Shown here piece after piece: positions 1 through 10,770 of a stretch of DNA of 64,000 bases. Numbering within the stretch: position 1 is the stretch's first letter; the number at the start of each line of letters is the position of its first letter. The position numbers and the translations under genes are program-made. The notes under the pieces were generated by a model. It worked only from the letters and a program-made list of their open reading frames with translations, searched no databases and was not told where the DNA came from. The stretch comes from Symbiodinium natans. Its lineage: Eukaryota; Sar; Dinophyceae; Suessiales; Symbiodiniaceae. The stretch is from the NCBI GenBank assembly GCA_905221605.1, contig CAJNDS010000058.1:417501-481500 (forward strand). The letters are read 5' to 3'.

Positions 1-1037
1 ATCCTAGCTGCGTGGCCTCCGTCATGATAAAACACCTTCTGGTTTAAGGCACCTGAAACATGAGTAGCTCTCTAATCCTAAACCCTAAACCATGCTCTAA
101 GGGTAGATACATGGTCCCGTAGTATGGGCCCTTAACACGGGCACCCCTCAAAATATACCCTTTATCTACCCTATACAAACTAAGGGCCCATACTTCAGGA
201 CCCTTTAAAGGAGGTTAGGGACCATATTCAGGGACCATGTAACTCCAAACTGACCCTAAACCCTGAACCCTGAACCCTGAACCCCAAACCCCAAACCCTA
301 AACCCTAAACCCTAACCCTAAACCCTAACCCTAAACCCTAAACCCGACCTCCCTTACATGTAAAGGGGGGCCCATGACACCTCAGAGGAGCCCCATTGGC
401 CGTGAGCCTGACATGAGTTTGTAGGGTTTAGGGTTTGGGGTTTAGGGTTTAGGGTTTAGGGTTAGGGTTCAGGGTTCAGGGTTTAGGGTTCGGGGCAAAA
501 AGAAAGTACACAGGTTCTGCTCAAGAGATGGTCCGGTGGCCAGCGCGCCGGGCGACGAAAAGAGACCGACGGTCTTCGACACCTGTCCAAGCCCTAAACC
601 CTAAACCCTAAACGCTAAACCCTAAGCCCTAAACCCTAAACCCTAAACCCTGTACCCTAAAGCCCCAAGCCGTAAAGCACTGAAGCCCTACAAAGCCCAA
701 AAGCCCAACAAAGCCCCGGCCCTAAATCCTCATTATATCTTGTCGAACCCTGCACAGGCTGCGTGCGTTTGCTTTGTCCCTTAAAGCCTAAACTTACACC
801 CTAAAGCCCTATATAACCCGAAGCCATAAGGCACCATCGCCCTATGAAGCCCGAAAGCCCTATAAAGCTCTGAAGCCCTAAACCTAAACCCAAACTAAAC
901 CCATATTATATCCTATAGAACCCATGAGCCGATCCTTCGGGACCCGCCCAGCAAGGTAGACGGGGCCCTGAAATCAGGGCATACATTGTCCAGGTTCCAC
1001 AGTAACCGAGAGGGAAAAGGGTTTTAGGGTTTAGGGT
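1..1037. repeat. Degenerate interstitial telomeric sequence, no gene seen
   Basis: Short runs of CCCTAAA (about 240-345, 590-650) and of TTTAGGG (420-495) alternate with unique pieces. Many units are mutated (CCCTGAA, CCCCAAA, CCCTATA). Between 660 and 900 the sequence is a decayed, AAGCCC-rich version of the same repeat. Apart from the small inverted-repeat element at 109-240, I see nothing in it. Confidence 0.85.
109..240. mobile_element. Small foldback (MITE-like) element
   Basis: Two nested inverted arms are visible. The outer pair is ACATGGTCCC at 109-118 and its exact complement at 231-240. The inner pair is AGTATGGGCCCTTA at 121-134 and its complement at 181-194. The inner arm recurs near 6629 (AAGGGCCCATACTTC), so this is a dispersed family. 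There is no coding capacity. A non-autonomous DNA transposon is the likely reading, but no target-site duplication is obvious. Confidence 0.5.
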
Positions 1038-1442
1038 TTAGGTTTGTAGCCAGACGGATTGCAAAAAGGTGTTCTCCATTTTCTTTCTGATCCTGCGATA
1101 GTCATCATGCTCCAGCATTGTGGCAAGCGCTCTCCAAGCTGTTAGCCTGTCTCGAAGATCGCAAGCGTTCGATGAAATCGTCACAATAGCTTGCGTGAAC
1201 AGGTTGAAATCCTGGGTGGGTGCTAATGCGAGGAACTCCTTCATCGTCAAGGGTGCATAATGCCTCTCAAAGATGCTTGTGTCAGGGTTCGCTTCCTTGA
1301 TAAGATCTTCGAGTTCGCGATAGGCACTCAATCGAACTGAGCTTGCTTTTGTCATGGAAGACCCACGAGCATCAACAGACGACAAACCTCCTGCCACTGT
1401 GGTGACGTCAAGCTCCTTCACAACCTCAAGCTGCCGGACTCC
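1038..1442 (-). pseudogene. Protein-coding fragment trapped between telomeric repeats
   Basis: An open frame runs leftward from about 1437 to 1038. It codes for about 130 residues of well-mixed composition, including the stretches LEDLIKEANPDTSIFERHY and LTMKEFLALAPTQDFNLF, and looks like a helical globular protein. I do not recognise the family. Both edges are telomeric repeat: upstream the frame is closed by the TAA inside CCCTAAACC, and downstream it stops in the TAA of the next CCTAAACCC. A GTG at 1421 is the only start-like codon near the left edge, so there is no convincing ATG at the expected place. This looks like an exon or gene piece cut out and embedded in telomeric repeats rather than a complete gene. 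A short unannotated gene is the alternative. Confidence 0.4.
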
Positions 1443-2992
1443 GGTTTAGGGTTTAATAGGGTCTATAGGGTTTAGGGTTTAGGGTTTAGGGTTTAGGGTT
1501 TAGGGTTTAGGGTACCCTAAACCCTGAAACCCCGAAGCCGTAAACCCTATAGAGCCCTGAACAGGCATAAAACCCTCAGAGTTTAGGGTTTAGGGTTTAG
1601 GGTTTGGGGTTTGGGGTTTGGGTTTTGGAGTTGAGGGTTTCGGGTTTATTAGGGTTTAGGGTTTATAAGGCCTTGATGGACATGAAAGGAGCTTTCGCTC
1701 CAGTGAGGCCACGCTCAAAGCGCGCGAACCTGGCGCGCTTCGGGGCTCGGGGCTGGCGCGTTGCTGGGGGTTGAGGGTTGAGGGTTGAGGGTTGAGGGTT
1801 TAGGGTTTAGGGTTTCCGGACCCTGAGCTCACATGAATGTCTTCCTTCAGATCGTTGTCCCAACCCTCAACCCTCAACCCCCCCAGCAGCACTTCTGGTT
1901 CTTGCCCACCCCACACGACCCTAAACCCTAAACCCTAAACCCTAAACCCTAACCCTAAACCCTAAACCCTAATGCACCATATGCACCCTCAGCCTTCAAG
2001 ACTCCTCAAACTCTAAGCTCTAAGCCAACTTGAAACAGCCTGAACCCAAACTAACCCCGAAACATGAACAAAAGTAAAACCCCAATTGCGGCACAAACCC
2101 TACACCGTGAACCTTAGCAGCCTGAGGGGTGGACCACAAATGCAAGGGTTCTGTGGGCTCGGTAAAAAGGCCGAACCAAACAATACAGGGACAAAGCGCA
2201 CGAGCACTGGACCATCGTGAAGGCCAGAAAAGCTGAAACCAGCACGCAGCCACTCCACAACCCTATACCCTAAACCCTAAACCCTAAACCCCAAACCCCA
2301 AACCCCGAACCCCAAACACCAAACCCTAAACCACACCACCCTGGACCTCCAAAGGCCCCCGACCGAGCGTGTTCATTCGGCCCTAAACCCTAGCCCCAAA
2401 CCCTATTCAGCCCTTAACACCCTAAACCCCAAACCCCAAACCCTAAACCCGAACTCCTCCACCCTTTCCAGCCCAAACTCCGCCAAAGGCGACGTGGAGA
2501 GCCAGCTCATCTGCCGCAGGCCAGTGGCAGTGAGCCACCTACGTCAGTCTTAGGGTAGTTTCAGGGTCCCTTGGGTATGGGCCCCAAACCCAAAACCCTT
2601 AAACCCTAAACCCTTAGTTGTATTTGACGTTGAGGTCGGCGTCCTGGCTATGCTCGAGGATTCCGAAGCCCTAAACCCTAAACCCGAAACCCTAAACCGG
2701 TTTAGACGCCAAGACCCCAGACCTTAAACCCTAAACCAAGGCCGGACTGACGTCACCCTTTCAGAACGAAGTTGGGACCTCAAGCTTACCAGGGTTTAGG
2801 CTTTAGGGTTTTTGAGGTTTAGGCGCTTAAACCACTGTGTGTTTCACAAGTAAGGTACGTGGAAACGCAGAGGGAGTGTTTATTTAGGCTGGTGCTTGAA
2901 CCACTCTGATTTTTTCACAAGTAAGGCACTTTGAAACCCAATAAGGGTATGTATTCATGAATGCAGAAAAATATATTCGTTGCTATATTGTA

Positions 2993-3033
2993 GATATATA
3001 GATATACATATATATATATATATACATATATTA
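2993..3033. repeat. (TA)n microsatellite
   Basis: Imperfect TATA/GATA-type dinucleotide tract inside an AT-rich unique insert. Confidence 0.85.
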
Positions 3034-4363
3034 TAAACAGAGTTCTTAAGGGAGGGTTTAGGGTTTAGGGTTCAGGGCTAAGCGTGTAGGGATTTCTAGT
3101 TTTAGGGTTCAGGGTTCTACGTGAATCCATCCAGCGTTCTGGGTTCATGCGCCCTACATGTGGCCCTCAACGCATGATCACCTCAAAGCCGCACGAGACC
3201 CAAAGCCTTAAACGCTTCCACACCCTCCCATTTAGGTTTTAGTGTTCGGGGTTTAGGGTAATCCTAAACTCAACCTATAAGAATCCGAAAACAGAAAGAA
3301 CAGGACCACCGTCAGGTGAGATGTCGGTAAGGATGTGGTGATGTGACTGTATTCCAAGGTACTCCAGTCTAAACCCTGTTTCTTAAAAGCCAAACACCCC
3401 AAACACTAAACCTTAGCCTTAAACACTAAACCCTAAACCCTGAACCCTAAACCCAAAACCCAAAACCTTAGCCTTAAATTTCAACCCCCAAACCCCGGCC
3501 CATCGAAAGGCGCGATGAGGAAGACCACGGCAGCACGATTCCTGGAGGAATATTCTCTCCCCCCCCCCGTTTAAAACCCAGCTTAAGCCCCAAAACCATG
3601 ACTAGGACCCCAAACCCCAAACCCAAAACGCTATACCTTAAACCCTAATCCTTAAAACCCTAAACCTTAAACCCCAAACCCTGAACCCTAACCGCTAAGC
3701 GCACAAGGGCTATGGGACTGCGGGCCCTTAGGGCTCTACACGTCTTGGACATCCATTGGCAGCTGGGGCGAAGCGGTGTTTCATGCTTGTAGCGGCTATC
3801 CGTTCAATCCTTCATCCGGCAGTGAGGACCCTCCCTCGTTACAGGTAGGAGTTCTCAAAGCCGCGAACTGGGTTTAAAACCCTAGACCCTGAACCGTAAG
3901 CCCAAAACACTAAACCCTAAACCCTATAGCCTAAACGCCAAAGCCCAAACCTGCATAGTATATAAGGGGCCTCCCCCTAAACCCTAAACCCTTTTCCCCA
4001 GAAAGGAGGCCACTGCTCGCCGCCAGGGGTCGTCATGGATTCCGGCGGGACGTCCGGAAGCGCTAGAAAGCTGTCCGGATCCTGAGTTTTCTGCTTTAGG
4101 GTTAGGGGTTTAGGGTTGTAGGGGTTTGGGGTTTAGGGTTTAGGGTTTGGGGTTTAGGGTTTAGGGTTTGGCGTCTACGGCTCGCCTTGTTGAACCTTTA
4201 GAAACAGCCAAGACGAACGGCTTCGAAGCAATTTAGGGTTTAGGCTTAGGGTACCTTGGGGGTACATGTAGAGTGTAAGGCTTAGGTTATCGACTGCCGA
4301 GTTCGACTTGGGATTTTGGGGTTCACAAACCGAGTCAGAAGAGAGTAGCATGAGCAGCAGAAT

Positions 4364-4380
4364 CCCCCCCCCCCCCCCCC
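4364..4380. repeat. C17 homopolymer
   Basis: Uninterrupted run of 17 C. Similar long C or G runs recur in the window (10622-10638, 23756-23773, 38255-38268, 39777-39796). Confidence 0.9.
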
Positions 4381-6980
4381 ACAGCCAGCAAAAAATGAAC
4401 TAAACACTAAGCCCCTATTCGGGACGCAGACTAGCTGACATGGGCTATGGCCAACAGTCTTATCTCACCGGAACCCTAAACCCTAAACCCTGTAGCCGAA
4501 ACCCTGAACCGTAAACCCTAAACCCTAAGCCCCAGTTCAGAGCTTCGTCTTGAATCACTTTCTTTCTGTAGGGTTTGGGCTTCAAAGGCTGGAGAATCCA
4601 GGGTTTAGGGCTTCAGGTTTAGGGTTTAGGGCTAGAACCCAAAACCCTAAACCCTAAACCCTAACCCTAAACCCTAAGCCCTAAAACCTAAACCAGAAGG
4701 GCTCAACACATAAACAGAGTGGACACATCAGTGCAGTGCTAGCAGCACAGAGGCTCATGGCCAGCACGTCCAACCTCTGTAAAAGTGAAAGTTTGGGGCT
4801 TAGGGTTTAGGGTTTAGGGTTTAGGTCTTAGGGGTGTAGAGGTTTAGGGTTTAGGGGTTTAGGGTTTAGTAGCCTGGGGATAAAAAAGGATACCCTTTTT
4901 GGTTTTAGGCGGGTGATAAGGGAACCCCAACCCTACAGAAAGGAAATAAGGGCCTTCTCCGGGTCCTTGTTGGGCTCGGGTTGAAGGGTTTGGGGCTTAG
5001 GGCCCGCGAGTTTCATCCCCACCCGACGCCCAAGAGCCCCCAAAGTCTGATCCTGAACAGCAAAAAATCGACTTTGAATCCTAAACCCTAAACCCTATAA
5101 ACCCTAAACCCGAAACCCTAAAACCTAAACCCTAAACCCTGCACCCTAAACTTGGGGTTTAGGGGTTCCGGAGTTTGCGGGGTCTCGGGGCTTGCATTCA
5201 GGATTCACGGCATTTGGGTGTAAAGGGCCCTTGCACCTTCACCTTACCCTAAACCCAAACTTTTACAGGCACCTCTACCCCTAAACCCCGTAGAGTTCGA
5301 AATCTGAAGCCCCTAAACCCTAAACCCTAAACCCTAAACACCTAAACCTTTGGTTCTGCCTCAGCTCACTAACAGACAGATTAATAGTTCCCCTATTCTG
5401 ACCAGGACCCCAGAAGAAGCACAAACACCTTGTGAGGTGTTTCAGTTTCTCACATCTATTCAGATCCCCTCCTGCCCATCTCCACAACAGGTGCTTGAGT
5501 TTGTCAGATCCCGTCCATCCAGAACATGCTCCACACCCCACCCCCAACCCACACCATAAACCCTAAACCCTAAACCCTCAACCCTCAACCCTAAACCCTC
5601 AACCCTAAACCCTAAACCCCAAACCCTAAACCCTATCTAGGTAAGCTGGGGGGCTGCGTCGGAGGTTCGGGGACCCTCGGCAAGCCACCGCTACAGCGGG
5701 CATTCACCTGCATTTCTGGGGTTTCAAGGTTTACGGCCTTTAGGGTTTAGGGTCTAGGGTTTTTAGGGATTAGGGCTTAGGGCTTTTCGGGTTTAAGGTT
5801 TAGGACCTTTAGGGCTTTTGGTGTTTAGGGTTTAGTGTTTTCAGGGGCTGGGGCTTAGGGATTTTAGGGTTTCAAGGGTTTTTAGGGTTGTTAGAGTTTT
5901 CAGGTGTGGTTCTGGGGATGAGGATCTTACGGCTTCTGGGGCCTGATGGGTGAGCGCTTGAATTTCTACTCGGAAGATCGACCCCTGAAGATCTGAAGAA
6001 GGTTACGACATCTTTGTAGGGTTTAGGGTTGGGGGTTTCGGGTTTAGGGTTTAGGGTTAGGGTTCAGGGTTTAGGGCTGAGGGTTGTTTAGAACCCGAAC
6101 ACCTCAACTGAGAAACTAGGGCCTTTTTGGGGCAGTGCTTGGCTCCATGGGGTTTAGGGTTTAATAGGGTTTAGGGTTTAGGGTTTAAGGTTTAGGGTTT
6201 AGGGGTGATTGGCACTGGACCCCGATTTCAGGGGAGCCCCGAAACTTGAGCCCAAGATCCCTTTCAGGGTTTAGGGCTTAGGGTTTAGGGTTTGGGGTTT
6301 AGGGTTTAGGGTTTGGAGTTTAGGGTTTAGGGTTTAGGGTTTGGGGTTTAGGGTTTAGGGTTAGGGTTTAACGTGCTTGGCCTCGTAGAGATAGGGCCGA
6401 TCCAACCACACCAGCTCCTTGGACACTGTATCCGCGAAATCCAAAAAGTCGTTTACCGTCTAGTCTAGGGTTCCGAGCAAGGGCCCTGAGTTTGTTTGGG
6501 GTTTAGGGTTTAGGGTTTAGGGTTTAGGGTTCAGGGTTTAGGGTTTAGGGTTTAGGGTTTAGAGTTTAGGGTTTAGGGTTTAGGGTTCAGGGTGCCTTCT
6601 TATATAGCCCTTCTATACAGTGATAGCATAAGGGCCCATACTTCGGATCCCTACAAACAAGGACAAGGCACAATGCTAAGGGACCGCGATTGCAACCTCA
6701 GATCTAGGACCTAGGACTGTAGGTTTAGGGCTTAGAGTTTAGGGTTTAGGGCTTATAGGGTTTAGGGTTGTGGCAGCATGCCGTGATCTTTACATTGACT
6801 TTAGGGCTCTCCTACGAACGCCCGCAAACGAACAATATATGACTCGAACCCGAAGTCCACAACCGTAATTAAGTCACAAACCCTTGAACATCATGCCGAC
6901 ACCCCCCAAACCCTAGATCCTAAACCCTAAACCCTAAACCCTAAACCCTAAACCCTAAACCCTAAACCCTAAACCCTAAA

Positions 6981-7140
6981 CCCTAAACCCACGGGAGAAC
7001 AGCTTGGGCTCCGTGTGTGCTGCACCATTTCGCAGTCCCAGAGCCGACAGTGAGTCTTTGACCATCTGCACAACCTGCGCACCCCACCCACGAGGATGCC
7101 CCTTCATGCCCTCTGAAATTGTTCTCCCGTGGGTTTAGGG
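6981..7140. repeat. Inverted repeat with telomeric outer arms
   Basis: CCCTAAACCCACGGGAGAAC at 6981-7000 is exactly complementary to 7121-7140. Outside these arms the palindrome continues as CCCTAAA units to the left (from about 6912) and TTTAGGG units to the right (to about 7160). A unique 120-bp loop lies between. The whole can fold into one hairpin whose outer stem is telomeric repeat. Confidence 0.75.
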
Positions 7141-8099
7141 TTTAGGGTTTAGGGTTTAGGGATTATAGGGTTTATAGGGTTTAGTTCCTACTCAGAGCCC
7201 TCTTAACCCCAATAAGGGGAAAATTTGCGATGTCCCAAGGGCCTACCCAACCCAAACCCCTGTTAAGTTCCCCTGTAAAGGTCCTGGCAAGGCTTTTGGA
7301 AGCAAAACCCTCAACCCTCAACCCTCAACCCTAAGATGCAACATGTCCCAAGGGGCCTACCCAGCCCAAACCTCCAAAGCTGTTCCTGCAGAGGTCCTGG
7401 CACTGCTTTTGGAAGCCAAAGCCTAAACCTTTCTGAGTCCTAAACGCAAGGGTTTAGGGTTTAGGGTTTAGGGTGTAGGGTTTAGGGTTTAGGGTTTAGG
7501 GAAACTCAAGCAGTACAGAAGGAGCTGAGCTTCAACCTGCTTGAAAGGGACAACATCATCCTCCGCGCCACGCCCTGTAGCCTTAAACCAAAAAGTGCAT
7601 CGGGTACGAGCACCTTGCAAAGCAGGGGATAGGATTCGGGGGAACCCTTGGGGATATCGACCCTCTTGAATAAGGGCCCTGTTAAAGAGAGCCAGAAGAG
7701 GGGTGAGAAGGGTCCCCTTTTAAAGGCCCCCCCGGTTATCCTGCCTAGGAAAAGGGTGGGTACGCCCTAAGCAGGCCGGGTGGGTACTTGGAGGTTCAGG
7801 GGCACTTATCACCCCAAGTATAACTGTGCTTATAAACCCCCTAAGTCCCCTAAGTGGGTTACAAGTAGACTTACAAGTGGGGCTATAAGTACCCATGAAC
7901 CTCCAAGTAGGTAGGGCTTTTTGTTTAGGGTTTAGGGTTTAGGGTTTAGGGTTTAGGGTTTAGGGTTTAGGGTTTAGGGTTTTGGGTTTTTTGTTTTGGG
8001 TTCAGCCTAGGCCTTAAACCGCCCTTGCCTCCAGCAGTCGGGGCGACTCGCCCGCAAGGAATTGGACGTTGTACCTTGCTGTGGAGATTTAGGGCTCGG

Positions 8100-8200
8100 G
8101 TTTAGGGTTTAGGGTTTAGGGTTTAGGGTTTAGGGTTTAGGGTTTAGGGTTTAGGGTTTAGGGTTTAGGGTTTAGGGTTTAGGGTTCAGGGTTTAGGGTT
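8100..8200. repeat. Near-perfect (TTTAGGG)n array
   Basis: About 14 consecutive TTTAGGG units with a single TTCAGGG near the right end. This is one of the longest uniform ITS tracts in the first 10 kb. Confidence 0.95.
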
Positions 8201-8576
8201 ACATGGTGAGGGTCCAGTGTTTCGGGTCAGTCAAGGTGCTGGGCCTAGCTTTATCGGCTACTTTGGATAGTTCTCGAACATAGATCAGCTTCGCTTGAGC
8301 AGCATGTTGTTTTATTTGAGTTCACGGCAAGTAGGGTCGACACACTGCACACGTAGAACCTGCAGATTCTGTGAGCGATGCTGCTGTCACCAGGGATCGA
8401 TCTGGAACGCCATGGGTCCGTAGTATAAGAGAATCTTACTATTACTTGGGGGGTCTATATTAGGGGTGCCTCATTCCGGCAACGCCCCATAGAACCACAG
8501 CTCTGGTGGCTCTTGGTGACTTCTAAATATAATGCAGCAGCCGATCCCTGTCTGGTCGTGTGGTAGCCTCCTCAGC

Positions 8577-8683
8577 AGTCCTAAACCCTAAACCCTAAAC
8601 CCTAAACCCTAAACCCTAACTACACCCTAAACCCTAAACCCTAAACCCTAAACCCTAAACCCTAAACCCTAAACCCTAAACCC
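8577..8683. repeat. Near-perfect (CCCTAAA)n array
   Basis: About 14 CCCTAAA units broken once by CTACA near 8620. It is opposite in orientation to the array at 8100-8200, with about 380 bp of unique DNA between them. Confidence 0.95.
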
Positions 8684-9890
8684 TTCTCGCAAGCTGCGCT
8701 ACCCACATGTATCAGTAAACTCCCCTCCAACTAAAGTGCTTCAGTCGAGATGTGGCCACGCGTGTGTAATTTGATGCGGAAACTCCACACTCACTCAACT
8801 TCTGTTTTTCAAAGCCTCCTAAGCCCTAAAACCCGGGTTTAGGGCTCGTGGTGTCGGGTTTAGGGTTTAGGGTTTAGGGTTTAGGGTTTAGGGTTTAGGG
8901 TTTAGGGTTTAGGGTTTCGGGTTTAGGGTTTAGGATTCCTGAGGCCCCTCAAGCCCTCATTGGAGTTGCAGGCAGCGCTGCACGAAGTGCCGTGGGCCTG
9001 GGGCCGGGCTGAGGAACTTGGCCGGTCCGTACCAGACCTTGCTTCGGGTTTAGGGTTTAGGGTTTAGGGTTTAGGGTTTATAGGGGTTTAGGGTTTAGGG
9101 TTCAGGGTTTAGGGTTTAGGGTTCAGGGTTCAGGGTCTAGGGTTTAGGGTTCAGGGCTTAGGGTTCAGGGTTTAGGGTTCCCTGCTACCCCCCTCTATGC
9201 TACCCGGGTAGTACGGGGCTTTGGGTCATGGGTTTCCCCTTGTTTATGGATCCTTAGCGTTTATGGTTTAATGTTTGGGCTTAGGGTACCCTAACCCTCT
9301 GAACCCATGATTTGGGTTGTAGAGCTTTCAGAGTTGTAGGGTTGAAATTTTTAGGGCTTAGGGTTAGGACTTTAGAGTTTTAGGAATTTTTTTGGGCTTG
9401 AGTGTGCGGGTTTGAGGGGTTTTTTTAAGTCTGTTGAATCTCAGAGCTTCAGAGTTTGGAAGTGCGGAGTTTTAGGGTTTAGGGTTTAGGGTTTAGGGCT
9501 TAGGGTTTAGCATGAAGAATCTCGGTCAATAATCCTAGCCTTCTGAGAGAGGGCCATCGTGCCTCCTAGTGCTCTTCTGCAGCCGCGGGCCCTACTCCCC
9601 GGTCCGCCAACTAGACCCAGGAGGAACCTAGGAATAAAAAGCGTGCCCATTTCTGGTTTTATGGGATTATATAAGGCCCAACCCTTAAAACAAAATCAAT
9701 AAGGGCCTACTCCGGGTCCTAGCCCTAAACCCAAAACCGGGGATTGTAAGGGAACCTGCACCCTACCAAAAGGAAAAAGGGCCTACTCCGGCTTTTAGCC
9801 GAGACACGTCGGAGACCTTGTGGACGCCGTCGCGCGTCACGGTATTCACGATCCACTCCTCACCTGTGTTCACTCAGCCCAGAAAGCCGA

Positions 9891-10055
9891 AGACCCTAAA
9901 ACCCTAAAAACCTTAATCCCCTAAACTCCTAAACCCTAAAAACCTTAATCCCCTAAACCCCTAAAACCCTAAAAACCTTAGTTCCCTAAACCCCTAAAAC
10001 CCTAAAGACCTTAATCCCCTAAACCCCTAAAACCTTCATCCCCTAAACCGCTGAG
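9891..10055. repeat. Minisatellite of about 36 bp, telomere-derived
   Basis: About five direct copies of a unit built from CCCTAAAAACCTTAATCCCC plus CTAAACCCCTAAA, with single-base variants (TTAGTTCC, AAAGACC). The unit itself is a decayed, expanded form of the telomeric heptamer. Confidence 0.8.
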
Positions 10056-10621
10056 GCCCTAAACCCCATCCTCCGTTACCCCCTGTCCCACAGACATCGA
10101 ACACGTGCAGCCTTTTGCTGGCCTGCAACCTAAACCCTAAACCCCTAAACCCTAAGACCCTAAACCTCATATCCCTGGAGTCCAAGGATCCCTAAACGCC
10201 CTAATCCCCAATGGCTTAGACCCTATTCACCCTATTCACCCTAAACCCTAAACCCTAAACCCTAAACCCTAAACCTAACCCTGGATTCCAAGGATCCCTC
10301 AACGCCCTGGAGCCCCTTGAACAGCAAATGTGCCCGACTTCCTTCAGAGCCCCCGGCCCAGCAACGCTTGCACCTTGGATGGCTCTAGCCAAAAAACAGT
10401 TTGGCAGTTTGGGAGCTTTTAGGGTTTGGGTTTAGGGTTTAGTTTAGGGTTTGGGGTTTGGGGTTTGGGGTTTAGGGTTTAGGGTTTAGGGTTCGGGGTT
10501 TAGGGTTTAGGGTTTGGGGTCTAGTGGTGGTTTCGGGCCCAAGTGGGGTACCTGAAAAAGGCAAGGCTTGTATGAGGAGCAGCAAAGGGTAGCGAAGCTT
10601 CTAGAAAGGCCAAATAGAGCT

Positions 10622-10638
10622 GGGGGGGGGGGGGGGGG
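10622..10638. repeat. G17 homopolymer
   Basis: Long G run just left of a GGGTCTATTTAGAAGC inverted-repeat element. The same association of G run and this motif occurs at about 23484-23528 and 30686-30728. Confidence 0.85.
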
Positions 10639-10651
10639 TGTGAGCAAAACC

Positions 10652-10745
10652 GGGTCTATTTAGAAGCTGGGGCTTGTGATTTATAATACAGGTCCATATA
10701 CCTAAATGTAATAAACCTAGAAGAGCACGGCTTCTAAATAGACCC
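10652..10745. mobile_element. 94-bp element with 16-bp terminal inverted repeats
   Basis: GGGTCTATTTAGAAGC at 10652-10667 is exactly complementary to 10730-10745. The interior is AT-rich and non-coding. Single arms of the same motif occur at 23484-23499 and 30686-30701, each followed by TATTTTGCTCAGCCACGG and a G run. The left arm here carries the reverse complement of that TTTTGCTC sequence next to its own G run. This is consistent with a short non-autonomous DNA element. The transposase family is unknown. Confidence 0.6.
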
Positions 10746-10770
10746 TACGGTCGGATTTCAAAAGGACGTT

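Larger units (their letters stand above)
1443..10621. repeat. Telomere-repeat mosaic with short unique inserts
   Basis: Arrays of TTTAGGG or CCCTAAA, typically 20-110 bp, alternate with unique stretches of about 50-400 bp. Orientation changes repeatedly (for example TTTAGGG at 1465-1513, CCCTAAA at 1919-1972, TTTAGGG at 6265-6370 and 6497-6592, CCCTAAA at 6912-6988). The variants GGGTTGA (1766-1800) and AACCCTC (7311-7332) form small local arrays. The unique pieces show no complete gene. The piece at 5341-5556 is open on both strands for about 70 codons but resembles nothing I know. Confidence 0.85.

Noticed and set aside
495-540. Possible dinoflagellate spliced-leader relic (GCTCAAG)
   Set aside because: Only seven bases match, with no upstream leader sequence; expected by chance.
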